Below, piece by piece: positions 17,913 to 28,139 of a stretch of DNA of 64,000 nt. The DNA is from Klebsiella pneumoniae (GTDB lineage Bacteria > Pseudomonadota > Gammaproteobacteria > Enterobacterales > Enterobacteriaceae). The first letter of the stretch is position 1; each line of letters begins with the position of its first letter. The position numbers were made by a program, and so were the translations under genes. A model generated the notes under the pieces. That model saw only the letters and a list, made by a program, of their open reading frames with translations. It had not been told where the DNA came from and made no database searches. The DNA is taken from positions 1-64,000 of the forward strand of contig NZ_KN046818.1 of assembly GCF_000742135.1 (NCBI RefSeq), in the 5' to 3' direction.

Positions 17913-18394
17913 CACGCCCGGCGCAGCACTTGCTGATGGCCCTCGCGTTCGATGTTTACTGGACGCTGGTGGTGATGTTGCGCGAGCGCGGCCTGCTGAT
18001 CTGGCTGACGCTGGCCATCTTCGCCTGGCTGCGGTTGCCGGCGACCAGTCGTCCGCCCGCCCTGCTGCTGGCCGCGGCGGGCTGCGGGCTGGACGCCTGC
18101 TGGGCGCTGGCGGGGCTGATTGATTTTCGCGGCGACAGCCTGCTGCCCCTGTGGATGGTGGCCCTGTGGCTGATGTTCGCCGTCGTCTGGACCCGACTGA
18201 CCCGCACCGCGACGCTTCCCGGCTGGGTGCTGGCCACGGCCGCCACCGTCGGCGGCCCGGTGGCCTACCTGATCGGCGCTCGCCTCGGAGCCATGACCCT
18301 GCTGGTGCCGACGGCGCTTGGCGTGGCCGCCATGGCCTGCGGCTGGCTGGTACTCATGCTGTTATTCCATCTGGGGATGGGGAGGCAAAAATGA
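17909..18394 (+). CDS. DUF2878 integral membrane protein
   Basis: This 161-residue hydrophobic protein has four to five predicted transmembrane helices (about residues 6-24, 30-48, 52-72, 78-95, 112-155). It fits DUF2878, a family of unknown function repeatedly found next to CFA-like methyltransferases and DUF3833 lipoproteins. The start overlaps the previous gene by 4 bp and the end overlaps the next by 4 bp. Confidence 0.85.
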   Translation: MTRPAQHLLMALAFDVYWTLVVMLRERGLLIWLTLAIFAWLRLPATSRPPALLLAAAGCGLDACWALAGLIDFRGDSLLPLWMVALWLMFAVVWTRLTRTATLPGWVLATAATVGGPVAYLIGARLGAMTLLVPTALGVAAMACGWLVLMLLFHLGMGRQK

Positions 18395-18915
18395 GATTCG
18401 CCCTGTTACTGCTGTGGCTGACCATCCTCGCCCCGGCGGCCCACGCCGCCGACTGGCTGACGTGGCGCCGCGTCGGCGAGGCGACCCTCACCTGGGGGCC
18501 GTTCACCGTCTATCACTCGCAGCTGCGTACGCCCAATGGCCGGTATGACGGCCCGCAGCAGGATCGGGCGCTGATCATCACCTACCGGCGCGACATCGAT
18601 CGCGAGGCGCTGGTGGAGGCCACCTGCGACCAGTGGCAGGCGCAGGGTATTCTGCAGCAGGAACCGCGCAGCGAAGCCTGGCTACGCATGCTGCAGGGGA
18701 TCTGGCCGGACGTCGCGCCGGGCAGCCAGCTGGCGTTCGTGGTCAGCGGCGGCGAGGGGCAGTTCTGGTACCGCGCCAGCGCCGCGCAGACCGCCTTTAC
18801 CCCGCTCGGCCCGCGCCAGTCGGCGGCGTTCAGCACCCGCTTTCTCGCCATCTGGCTCGATCCGCGCACCACTTATCCCGAACTGCGTCAGCAGTTGATC
18901 GGAGGTACACCATGA
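18391..18915 (+). CDS. Chalcone-isomerase-like periplasmic protein
   Basis: This 174-residue exported protein has a signal peptide ending near AHA|ADW. The mature part matches the chalcone-isomerase-fold group (WRRVGEATLTWGPFTVY, ALIITYRRDIDREALVEAT and a C-terminal FLAIWLDPRTTYPELRQQLI). Bacterial members are thought to bind fatty acids or lipids rather than flavonoids. It is translationally coupled to both neighbours. Confidence 0.85.
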   Translation: MRFALLLLWLTILAPAAHAADWLTWRRVGEATLTWGPFTVYHSQLRTPNGRYDGPQQDRALIITYRRDIDREALVEATCDQWQAQGILQQEPRSEAWLRMLQGIWPDVAPGSQLAFVVSGGEGQFWYRASAAQTAFTPLGPRQSAAFSTRFLAIWLDPRTTYPELRQQLIGGTP

Positions 18916-19463
18916 AACGCATTCTGACCCTTGGCCTGGCGCTGCTGATGCTGATCCTCGCCGGCTGCAGCACCGAGGTCACGGAGTACCGGCAGCAGCA
19001 GCCCGCCCTCGACATCTTTCACTATTTTCAGGGGCGAACCGAGGCGTGGGGGATGGTGCAGGATCGCAGCGGCAAGCAGCTGCGCCGCTTCCATGTTGAG
19101 ATCGATGGCGACGTCGTCGGCGACACCCTGACCCTCCATGAGCGCTTTGTCTATGACGACGGCGAGAAGCAGCAGCGGATATGGCGCATTCGCCGCACCG
19201 GCGATAACCGTTATCAGGGCACCGCCGGGGATATCGAAGGCGTGGCCAGCGGCCAGGCGGCAGGCAATGCCTTTCACTGGCGCTACAGCATGAACGTCGA
19301 GGCCAGCGGCAGCCGGTGGCTGCTGCACTTTGACGACTGGATGTTCCTGCAGGACGGCAGCCATTTATTTAACAAAACCGAGATGAAGAAATTCGGCATT
19401 ACGGTCGCCACCGTGACCCTTTTCTTTACCCGAACCACAGCAGAAGAGAGGACAGCGCCATGA
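18912..19463 (+). CDS. DUF3833 lipoprotein
   Basis: The N-terminus is a lipoprotein signal with lipobox LAGC at about residues 18-21. The mature part reads as DUF3833: LDIFHYFQGRTEAWGMVQDR, RRFHVEIDG, YSMNVEASG and the terminal FGITVATVTLFF. It is 183 residues long and probably a periplasmic or outer-membrane lipid-handling component. It overlaps the neighbouring genes by 4 bp each. Confidence 0.88.
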   Translation: MKRILTLGLALLMLILAGCSTEVTEYRQQQPALDIFHYFQGRTEAWGMVQDRSGKQLRRFHVEIDGDVVGDTLTLHERFVYDDGEKQQRIWRIRRTGDNRYQGTAGDIEGVASGQAAGNAFHWRYSMNVEASGSRWLLHFDDWMFLQDGSHLFNKTEMKKFGITVATVTLFFTRTTAEERTAP

Positions 19464-20419
19464 ACACGCAACCTGTCATTGGGATCAGCGGATGTTTAAC
19501 CGGCTCAGCCGTGCGATTCGACGGCGGGCATAAGCGTATGGGCTTTGTAATGGATGAGCTCGCGCAGTGGGTGGCGTTTAAACCCGTCTGCCCGGAGATG
19601 GCGATCGGCCTGCCCGTTCCCCGCCCGGCGCTCCGCCTGGTGCAGACCCCGGCCGGGGAGATCCGCATGCGCTTCAGCCACGCCCCGCACGAGGATGTGA
19701 CGGAGAAGATGGCTGATTTCGCCAGCGCCCACCTCGCAACCCTGAGCGAGCTGTCGGGCTTTATCGTCTGTGCCAAATCGCCGAGCTGCGGAATGGAGCG
19801 CGTGCGATTGTACGATGAAAAAGGCAATCGCGGGCGTAAGGAAGGCGTGGGGCTGTTTACCGGCGCCCTGATGGCGCGCTACCCGTGGCTGCCGGTGGAA
19901 GAGGATGGCCGGCTACACGATCCGCTGCTGCGGGAGAATTTTGTCGAGCGCGTTTTCGCCCTGCATGAACTCAACGCCCTGCGCGCCCGCGGCCTGACCC
20001 GTCACGGCCTGCTGGCCTTTCACAGCCGCTACAAGCTGCAGCTGCTGGCTCACCACCAGGCGGGCTACCGGGAGATCGGCCCGTTCGTCGCCTCGCTGCA
20101 TGAATGGGAGGATCTGGAGGCTTTCTTCGAGGTTTACCGCGAGAAGCTGATGGCGATCCTCAAGCGGCCCGCCTCGCGGAAGAACCACACCAACGTGCTG
20201 ATGCATATTCAGGGTTATTTCCGCGACCAGCTGAACAGCCGCCAGCGCGGCGAGCTGCGGGAGGTGATCCTCAACTATCGCGCCGGGCTGCTGCCGATCC
20301 TCGCCCCGCTGACGCTGCTTAAGCACTATCTGGCCGAGTATCCGGATCGCTACCTGCAGGCGCAGAACTATTTTGACCCCTACCCGCAGGATCTGGCCCT
20401 GCGCCTGACGGTGAACTGA
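19460..20419 (+). CDS. DUF523-DUF1722 protein (YbgA-like)
   Basis: The 319-residue protein joins an N-terminal DUF523 domain (IGISGCLTGSAVRFDGGHKR, then a CxxC-like CAKSPSCGMERV) to a C-terminal DUF1722 domain (LLAFHSRYKLQLLAHHQAGY, KNHTNVLMHIQGYF). E. coli YbgA carries only the second part and lies beside the photolyase gene; here no photolyase is adjacent. The cysteines suggest metal or cluster binding. It is the last gene of the operon that starts at 13565. Confidence 0.9.
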   Translation: MNTQPVIGISGCLTGSAVRFDGGHKRMGFVMDELAQWVAFKPVCPEMAIGLPVPRPALRLVQTPAGEIRMRFSHAPHEDVTEKMADFASAHLATLSELSGFIVCAKSPSCGMERVRLYDEKGNRGRKEGVGLFTGALMARYPWLPVEEDGRLHDPLLRENFVERVFALHELNALRARGLTRHGLLAFHSRYKLQLLAHHQAGYREIGPFVASLHEWEDLEAFFEVYREKLMAILKRPASRKNHTNVLMHIQGYFRDQLNSRQRGELREVILNYRAGLLPILAPLTLLKHYLAEYPDRYLQAQNYFDPYPQDLALRLTVN

Positions 20420-20435
20420 GGGAGTTGGCCTGAAC

Positions 20436-20690
20436 CAGCTGCCCGGCGGCGCTGCGCTTGCCGGGCCTACGGGGAAGGAGGTTTTCTGTAGGCCGGATAA
20501 GGCATTTATGCCGCCATCCGGCACTACCGCAGGTATGGAGCCTGACCGCCCGGCGGCGCTGCGCTTGCGCGGGCCTGGGGGGGAGCCCGCAGGAAGGAAC
20601 GTAGGCCGGATAAGGCATTTATACCGCCATCCGGCATAAATGGAGCGCATCAGTCGTAGCCCGGCTAAGCGTAGCGCCAGCCGGGAACGC
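20436..20690. repeat. REP/BIME repeat cluster
   Basis: The 292-bp gap between the lipid operon and the porin gene is made of repetitive extragenic palindromes. Two copies of a GTAGGCCGGATAAGGCATTT-type unit lie at about 20488-20523 and 20601-20637. Two copies of a CCCGGCGGCGCTGCGCTTG-type unit lie at about 20440 and 20550, and a third related hairpin (TAGCCCGGCTAAGCGTAGCG) is near 20658. The arrangement alternates orientation as in a BIME. It may stabilise or terminate the two converging transcripts. Confidence 0.75.
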
Positions 20691-20711
20691 TCCTTCGACA
20701 ACGCTATCGCA

Positions 20712-22094
20712 TCAGAACCACGCCTCAAACATTCCGCCGACGTTCAGCGAATCCAGCTGCTGGTCCTGGGTGCCGTTTACCTTCGCGGTGTGCTCGTTAT
20801 CCACCTGGCCGCCGGTCACGTAGAAGCGCAGCATCGGGCGGAACTCCGGCCCCATGCCGATGGCGATGTTCTGCGACAGCGTCAGCTTCCAGCCGTGGTT
20901 ATCCCCGCCCTGGTCGTAATCCACGCGCTGGTAGCCCGCTTCCAGCCAGGTGGAGTGCACGTCGTTCCAGAAGTACATCGGCCGGACGATGGCGCCGTAG
21001 TTTTTGCGGTTGTCGGTGTTGTCCTTGCCGTTGTCGTAGTCGTGGAAGGCCAGCAGATATTCCACCTGCGCCTGCTGGGTGAACTTATGGCTGCCCTCGA
21101 AGCTGGCGTAGACCGTGGTCAGGTCGTCGGTTTTGTTATAGACGCTGTTATCCGAGTTATCGGAGTAGCGCAGGATCACCTTGTTCACCCCGCTGTCGTT
21201 GGTGTGGCTCAGCACCAGGCCGCCCTGCCAGGCTTCGAGACGCGCGTCGCTGTCCACCGCCTTTGAGTCAAAGCCGTAGTTGGCGTACACCTCGACGTCG
21301 ATCGGCCCGGCCTTGATGTTGTGGGTTTTGGTGGTCAGCGCGTAGTGGCCGTTGTCGCCGGTGTCGGAGCTGCCGGTACAGGTGATGCGCGATGGGTTGG
21401 TCTCGTCGGCCATCACTTCCGGACTACAGGATTTCACCTGCGAGACCGCCGCCACGTCGAACTGCACGCCGCCGATATCAAAGTTCTTCACCCCGGCGCC
21501 CTGGCCGTCGTGGTTCATCCAGAAGTAGTCGTTGATCCCCTGTTGCGGACGCTGGTGGAAGTCGCGGCCGGCCCAGATATAGGCGTTGGGGTTGGATTCC
21601 AGCACGTTGGTGACCCCGACGTAGGCCTTCTTCAGGTTAACTTCGTCGCTCCAGTGGTCGAACATCACGTTGAGATCCCAGATAGCCCCCTGCGCGCTTT
21701 TGAAGGCCTTGCTGATCTGGAATTCGCCGCCGTTGCTTTCGTTGCCCAGACGGCCGATCGCCGAGGCGCCGTTATAGGAGCCGTCGACGCCGACATATTT
21801 CTGGTCGCCGGTCTGGAAGTGAGCGCCATAGCGGGCATAGCCGCTGAACTTGAGGCCGAACGGAATGGCCATATCCGGCGAGGCGGCGGTGGTCTGCGGG
21901 TTGGTGATCACGTCGACCTTTTTGTCGGCCGCGGCGTCGATTTTCGCCTGGCGGTCGGCCAGCGCTTTATCAACGGCTTTGGCGACGATGGCGTCGATCT
22001 GTTCCTGAGTAAATTCTTGCGCCATTACAGAGGTAAGCGGAAAAAACGCGGCGATAACCGCCATGGTTAATGGAAGCTTTTTTATCATTGTCAT
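20712..22094 (-). CDS. LamB-type carbohydrate porin
   Basis: This is an outer-membrane sugar-specific porin of the maltoporin/ScrY family, 460 residues. A signal peptide ends near VMA|QEF. A short N-terminal coiled-coil-like segment (TQEQIDAIVAKAVDKALADR) resembles the periplasmic extension of ScrY. The barrel shows LamB blocks (GYARYGAHFQTG, GRLGNESNGGEFQ, WAGRDFHQRP) and ends in the barrel-export signal FEAWF. It lies 271 bp downstream of the xylose isomerase gene in the same direction, so uptake of xylosides/xylo-oligosaccharides is a reasonable inference. The start could be residue 1 (22094) or the ATG two codons in. Confidence 0.9.
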   Translation of the reverse strand: MTMIKKLPLTMAVIAAFFPLTSVMAQEFTQEQIDAIVAKAVDKALADRQAKIDAAADKKVDVITNPQTTAASPDMAIPFGLKFSGYARYGAHFQTGDQKYVGVDGSYNGASAIGRLGNESNGGEFQISKAFKSAQGAIWDLNVMFDHWSDEVNLKKAYVGVTNVLESNPNAYIWAGRDFHQRPQQGINDYFWMNHDGQGAGVKNFDIGGVQFDVAAVSQVKSCSPEVMADETNPSRITCTGSSDTGDNGHYALTTKTHNIKAGPIDVEVYANYGFDSKAVDSDARLEAWQGGLVLSHTNDSGVNKVILRYSDNSDNSVYNKTDDLTTVYASFEGSHKFTQQAQVEYLLAFHDYDNGKDNTDNRKNYGAIVRPMYFWNDVHSTWLEAGYQRVDYDQGGDNHGWKLTLSQNIAIGMGPEFRPMLRFYVTGGQVDNEHTAKVNGTQDQQLDSLNVGGMFEAWF

Positions 22095-22365
22095 GAGTTT
22101 CTCAATATAGGTTAATTTTATTCAGACAATAACCAGCCTATTCTGAGCTGACAGAATATGTCGCTATCATCAGAACAAGTTATTTTTTATTTTGTACGGT
22201 CACAGAGGCGTTACACAATTATCGTTACCCTTCCTCCTTCGCTGATATTAAACAGGTGGTCTTTCGCCACTGACAAAAAAAACACAGCACGAACCAATAA
22301 ACGCTATTTCCCGGCAGCGGATAGACGGCGCAATACATGCCCCCGCAGGGGCATGTCAGCAAAAA
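22095..22365. other. Intergenic region between xylA and the porin gene
   Basis: There is no convincing gene. It contains a perfect 9-bp hairpin, ACATGCCCC (22335-22343) and GGGGCATGT (22348-22356), 10 bp beyond the xylA stop codon. The hairpin has no U-tract on the minus strand and could be a weak terminator or processing site. The AT-rich stretch at about 22150-22260 is the likely porin promoter region, but I cannot assign -35/-10 boxes with confidence. Confidence 0.5.
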
Positions 22366-23685
<1,320 letters not shown>

Positions 23686-23798
23686 GATGAACTCCGAAAT
23701 TGAGAAACAGGAAAATTAACAACTGTGACACATCGTGTATTCTCATCGTCGGTTGCTCAATTACGTTATTTCACTCGGCGATTGAGAAAATGCTCAAA

Positions 23799-23814
23799 TG
23801 TGAGCCATCTCGCA
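23799..23814. promoter_or_regulatory. Candidate CRP site between xylA and the xyloside operon
   Basis: The sequence TGTGA-N6-TCGCA differs at one position from the CRP consensus TGTGA-N6-TCACA. It lies in the 411-bp divergent region between xylA and the transporter gene, 113 bp from the xylA start. Catabolite control of xylose genes by CRP is well known. An AraC-type XylR site is expected nearby but I could not identify one. The rest of this intergenic region holds no gene. Confidence 0.5.
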
Positions 23815-24096
23815 AATAAAACTATTTTAAATATCTCGCTTCGCGCGCGTATAGCGTACAATTCCTGGGGAATTCAGGTATCCATACCAAATTAAAATGC
23901 CGGTTTTGTCGCAATGCCTGCCTGCCCAAAAATTAGCGGCGGATAACGGTTCAACGCAGGCGATACAGGCCTTTGCTTCGAGGATCACAGAAGTAAAAAA
24001 ACATAATTACGTAATTTAAAAACGTAATAGATTCTTCCAGGTCAACTGTGTCAGAAAGTGTTTCACCTACACAAAACAAACCGGAGTCTGCTTAGA

Positions 24097-25551
24097 ATGA
24101 GTAAAAACATAATGCACAGTCGGCATGATGAATATCATAAATTAACCCGTGGAGAACGAATTGGTTATGGCATGGGCGACTTTGCGCAAAACCTTGTTTT
24201 CGGCACAATTGGGGGTTTTCTGGCTTTGCATATGCTGACGGTAAATACCATCAGCACGGCAACGGCAGGCTTTATTTTTCTTTTTGTCCGTATCATTAAT
24301 GTGTTTTGGGATCCGATGGTCGGAACCTACGTGGATAAACGAACCTCGAAAGCAGGGAAATATCGTCCGTGGCTGTTACGAGCCGGCGTGCCGCTGGTGA
24401 TCCTGTCGGCATTACTGTTCGCGCCAATCCCAGGGGTGAAAGGTTCGGTGGCTTTCGCCTTTATTATTTATCTGGCGCTGGACCTGGTTTATTCCTTAGT
24501 CAATATTCCCTATGGCTCGCTGAATGCGTCGCTGACCCGCGACCCGGAATCGATCGATAAGCTGACCAGTACCCGCATGATGCTGGCCAACAGCGCCAAC
24601 CTGCTGGTCTATACCCTGTTCCCGATGTTTGTGCAGATGGCGGCGCCGAAAGATCGCAGCCTGAAAGACACCGGCTTTTTTGGCCTTGAGCTGAATCTCG
24701 GCAACTATACCGATCCGTCGGCGAACTACGCCTGGTTCGGCGTGTACGCCATCTATATGATCATCGGCGCGGTGGCCCTGTTTATCTGCTACAAATGCAC
24801 CAAAGAACGCGTTGTCGCGACCGCCGAGCAGACCGCCAACGTCAAAACTACCGACCTTTTCCACGAGCTCAGACATAACCGTCCGCTGGTTATTCTCGGC
24901 ATGTTCTTTATGCTGGCCTTTACCTTCATGTTCTTCATGAACACCGTTAACGGCTTCTTCAACCAGTTCGTCGTCGGCCACTCCGAATGGATGGGCGCCG
25001 TGGGCCTCGTCGCGTCTATTCCCGGCATCGCCTTCCCGGTGTTCTGGCCGAAACTGAAAAAAATCTTTGGTAAAAAAGGCTTCTTCCATCTGTTCCTCGC
25101 CATGTTCATCGTCGGCGAACTGCTGACCTACGTCTGGTCCCGCGAAGGGATGCACGACGCCCTGTGGCTGGCCTACATCGCCACCTTTATTAAACAGTGG
25201 GGCTTAACCTCCGCCACCGGCTTTATGTGGGCGCTGGTACCGGAAGTTATCGCGTACGGCGAATTAAAATCGGGCAAACGCAATGCCGCCATTATCAATG
25301 CCATTATGGGACTCTTCTTCAAGATCGGCTTCACCATCGGCGGCGCGATCCCGCTGTGGCTGCTGGCGGTGTATGGATTTAATGAAAGCGGCGCCGTGCA
25401 GAGCGCCAGCGCCATCGATGGGATCATTATGACCGCGGTGTGGATCCCAATCGCGCTGGCCGCTATTTCGATGGTGATCATGCAGGTTTATCCGATCTCC
25501 GATAAACATGTTACCGACATCAACCGTCAGCTGGATGAGATCCGCGTGTAG
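24097..25551 (+). CDS. GPH-family xyloside/sugar:cation symporter (XynT/YagG type)
   Basis: This is an inner-membrane major-facilitator transporter of the glycoside-pentoside-hexuronide family (484 residues, twelve hydrophobic segments). The N-terminal ERIGYGMGDFAQNLVFG motif and the cytoplasmic-loop motif DPMVGTYVDKRTSKAGKYRPW are diagnostic. ATG 24097 is chosen with GGAG upstream; an upstream ATG at 24058 adds residues unlike the family. It is followed 58 bp later by a GH43 xylosidase, so beta-xylosides are the likely cargo. Confidence 0.92.
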   Translation: MSKNIMHSRHDEYHKLTRGERIGYGMGDFAQNLVFGTIGGFLALHMLTVNTISTATAGFIFLFVRIINVFWDPMVGTYVDKRTSKAGKYRPWLLRAGVPLVILSALLFAPIPGVKGSVAFAFIIYLALDLVYSLVNIPYGSLNASLTRDPESIDKLTSTRMMLANSANLLVYTLFPMFVQMAAPKDRSLKDTGFFGLELNLGNYTDPSANYAWFGVYAIYMIIGAVALFICYKCTKERVVATAEQTANVKTTDLFHELRHNRPLVILGMFFMLAFTFMFFMNTVNGFFNQFVVGHSEWMGAVGLVASIPGIAFPVFWPKLKKIFGKKGFFHLFLAMFIVGELLTYVWSREGMHDALWLAYIATFIKQWGLTSATGFMWALVPEVIAYGELKSGKRNAAIINAIMGLFFKIGFTIGGAIPLWLLAVYGFNESGAVQSASAIDGIIMTAVWIPIALAAISMVIMQVYPISDKHVTDINRQLDEIRV

Positions 25552-25609
25552 TTAAAAAAATTATAAATCAGACCGATCCTTAACTTTCCATTTTAAAAGG
25601 TGTAATGAA

Positions 25610-27289
25610 ATGTCACTTATTCAAAACCCGATATTACGCGGCTTTAATGCCGACCCCAGTATTATTCGCGTCGAGGATACGTACTATATTGCCAACTCGA
25701 CGTTTGAGTGGTTCCCGGGCGTGCGTTTACATGAGTCCAAAGACCTGAAAAACTGGAACCTGCTGCCTTCGCCGCTCTCCACCACCACCCTGCTGGATAT
25801 GAAGGGCAACCCCTCCTCCGGCGGCATTTGGGCGCCGGCGCTCTCCTGGGCCGACGGGCAATTCTGGTTGGTGTATACCGATGTGAAGGTCACCGAAGGC
25901 GCCTTTAAAGACATGACCAACTACCTGACCACGGCGAAGGATATTCGGGGCCCGTGGAGCGACCCGATCAAGCTGAACGGCGTCGGGTTTGACGCCTCGC
26001 TGTTCCATGACGACGATGGCCGGAAATATATCGTCCAGCAAACCTGGGATCACCGGGAGTACCATCACCCCTTCGATGGCATTACCTTAACGGAGCTGGA
26101 TACCAAGACGCTGAAGTTAATGCCGGAAACCGCGCGCACCATCTACCGCGGCACCGCCGTGGCGCTGGTCGAGGGGCCGCACCTCTATAAACTGAACGGC
26201 TACTACTATCTGTTTGCCGCCCAGGGCGGCACCGTGTTTACCCACCAGGAGGTGGTGGCGCGGTCGAAAACCCTCGAGGCCGACAGCTTCGAAACTGAGC
26301 CGGGCGACGTGTTCTTAACCAACGTCGACACCCCGGACAGCTACATCCAGAAACAGGGCCATGGCGCGCTGGTCTCCACCCCGGAAGGCGAATGGTATTA
26401 CGCCTCGCTCTGCGCCCGGCCGTGGAATCGCCCGGGGGAATCCATCTACGATCCGCGCGGCTGGTCAACCCTCGGCCGGGAAACCGCGATCCAGAAAGTG
26501 TACTGGGACGACGAAGGCTGGCCGCGTATTGTAGGTGGTCACGGCGGGAAAACCTTCGTCGAAGGGCCGAAAGACGCCATCTTCACCGAAAGCGCCAGCG
26601 ATAATAGCCAGCAGGATGACTTTACCTCGCCAGCACTCGACCCGAACTGGAATACCCTGCGGGTGCCGTTTACGGCCAAAATGGGCACCACCGGCAACGG
26701 CAAATTAACCTTAATCGGCCAGGGTTCGTTAGCCAATACGCATGACCTGTCGCTGATTACCCGCCGCTGGCAGGCCTTCTATTTTGACGCCGCGGTGAAG
26801 GTGAAATTCGAGCCCTTCAGCTATCAGCAGATGGCCGGATTAACGAATTACTATAACGACCGCCACTGGAGCTTCGTGTTCCTGACCTGGAATGAAATTA
26901 ACGGCAAGGTCATCGAAGTTGGCGAAAATAACCGCGGAAAATACACGTCGTACCTGAAAGATAACGCCATCAAGGTGCCGGACGGCGTGGAATACGTCTG
27001 GTTCCGGACCAAGGTCCGCAAGCAGACCTACAGCTATGAATACAGCTTCGATGGCGTGTCGTTCACCGAGATCCCGGTCCAGCTGGATGCCGCGGTACTG
27101 TCCGATGACTATGTATTGCAGAGCTACGGCGGGTTCTTTACCGGGGCGTTCGTCGGCCTGGCGGCGGTAGACTACGCCGGGTACGGCACCCAGGCTGAGT
27201 TTTATCAGTTCGAGTATCAGGAGCTGGGCGATGCGTTAGCGGCCGATGGGAGCTACAGCTGGGAGGCTGGCGAGACGCGGGATAAGTAA
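25610..27289 (+). CDS. xynB: GH43 beta-xylosidase
   Basis: This glycoside hydrolase family 43 enzyme is 559 residues long and releases xylose from xylo-oligosaccharides in the cytoplasm (no signal peptide). The N-terminal five-bladed propeller begins PILRGFNADPSIIRVEDTYY, with the catalytic-base Asp in NADPS and a second acidic residue in GFDASLFHDDDG. The general-acid Glu is in ALVEGPHLYK. A C-terminal beta-sandwich follows from about residue 330. It forms an operon with the transporter and supplies xylose to the divergent XylA. A strong hairpin terminator follows. Confidence 0.94.
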   Translation: MSLIQNPILRGFNADPSIIRVEDTYYIANSTFEWFPGVRLHESKDLKNWNLLPSPLSTTTLLDMKGNPSSGGIWAPALSWADGQFWLVYTDVKVTEGAFKDMTNYLTTAKDIRGPWSDPIKLNGVGFDASLFHDDDGRKYIVQQTWDHREYHHPFDGITLTELDTKTLKLMPETARTIYRGTAVALVEGPHLYKLNGYYYLFAAQGGTVFTHQEVVARSKTLEADSFETEPGDVFLTNVDTPDSYIQKQGHGALVSTPEGEWYYASLCARPWNRPGESIYDPRGWSTLGRETAIQKVYWDDEGWPRIVGGHGGKTFVEGPKDAIFTESASDNSQQDDFTSPALDPNWNTLRVPFTAKMGTTGNGKLTLIGQGSLANTHDLSLITRRWQAFYFDAAVKVKFEPFSYQQMAGLTNYYNDRHWSFVFLTWNEINGKVIEVGENNRGKYTSYLKDNAIKVPDGVEYVWFRTKVRKQTYSYEYSFDGVSFTEIPVQLDAAVLSDDYVLQSYGGFFTGAFVGLAAVDYAGYGTQAEFYQFEYQELGDALAADGSYSWEAGETRDK

Positions 27290-27300
27290 GAGAGTGTGAG

Positions 27301-27333
27301 CCCACGCTACCGGTAAGGTAGCGTGGGGTTTGT
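27301..27333 (+). terminator. Terminator of the xyloside operon
   Basis: A perfect 11-bp stem, CCCACGCTACC (27301-27311) and GGTAGCGTGGG (27317-27327), has a 5-nt loop and a short T-rich tail (GTTTGT). It starts 12 bp after the xylosidase stop codon. Confidence 0.8.
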
Positions 27334-27371
27334 GCTGTGTGTGATGTAATTAAAGCGAGCGCTGTAGGATG

Positions 27372-28010
27372 TCAGTCTGCGGGGCGCAGCCGGGCCTTCA
27401 GCTCTTCGGGAGTAAACGGCGGATCTCGCCGGTGCAGCATTGCATGGCAATTGGGACATACCGGGATCAGATCGGTTTCAGGGTTCAGACGGTAGTCCTG
27501 CTTGATCCCGGCCAGCGGAATGAGATGGTGGATATGGATAAAACCCTGGCCGATTTCGCCATAGCGGCTGGCCATATCCAGACCGCATACCTGACACCGG
27601 CAGCCATGCAGGCGAAGCGCCGCCTGACGAGCCTGACGGTCGCGCTCATAGCGATTGACCACCACCTGCATCGCCGCCCCTTCCACGAACTCCATAGTCG
27701 TCTGTCCCTCATCGGGGAAAAGCGCAACCTCGTCATCGCCAGCGCCCTGCGACGCGATCGTAAATCCTTGATCCAGTAACAGACGCACGCATTTGGATTT
27801 AATCCCTCCGCTGAAATCCGTCGGGGTAAATTCCGTGCCTGTCGCAAGCGTGGCCGCTAACCCGACGATGGCTTTTGAAGGATACCGACGCCCCTCAAAC
27901 TCGATCTCATACAGACGCGCGCTTTTAAACTGATGCGCAACGCCTGCATCGTAAGCGCGAATGGCGGCGATGATGCATTCCCTGGATAAATGGTCCGGTA
28001 GTTTTTTCAT
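27372..28010 (-). CDS. HNH endonuclease with ScoMcrA-like N-terminal domain
   Basis: The 212-residue protein has an N-terminal region (about 1-90; YEIEFEGRRYPSKAIVGLA) resembling the head domain of ScoMcrA-like restriction enzymes. It has a C-terminal HNH nuclease with C139xxC142, IHIHHLIPL (His 161/162), CPNCH (C185/C188) and a final His 193. Related enzymes are type IV, modification-dependent endonucleases; cleavage of modified DNA is inferred. It is convergent with the xylosidase gene and stands at the left edge of the acquired DNA. Confidence 0.82.
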   Translation of the reverse strand: MKKLPDHLSRECIIAAIRAYDAGVAHQFKSARLYEIEFEGRRYPSKAIVGLAATLATGTEFTPTDFSGGIKSKCVRLLLDQGFTIASQGAGDDEVALFPDEGQTTMEFVEGAAMQVVVNRYERDRQARQAALRLHGCRCQVCGLDMASRYGEIGQGFIHIHHLIPLAGIKQDYRLNPETDLIPVCPNCHAMLHRRDPPFTPEELKARLRPAD

Positions 28011-28139
28011 AAGACATAGCTATCTGATGGCGCGAAGCTTGAGTATAAATAGAAAGCTATGGGCTTTTCGAACAAATAACTAGCAGTGATAGTTAAATCG
28101 CGATCCACGTAGAATCGCCGCATCTGGTGGGTTGATCGG

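Noticed and set aside
16617..17915. 432-codon open frame antisense to the methyltransferase
   Set aside because: The sense strand carries all CFA-family motifs; the antisense frame has none.
22190..22210. CRP-like half-site (TCACA) upstream of the porin gene
   Set aside because: The other half-site is absent at the required spacing.
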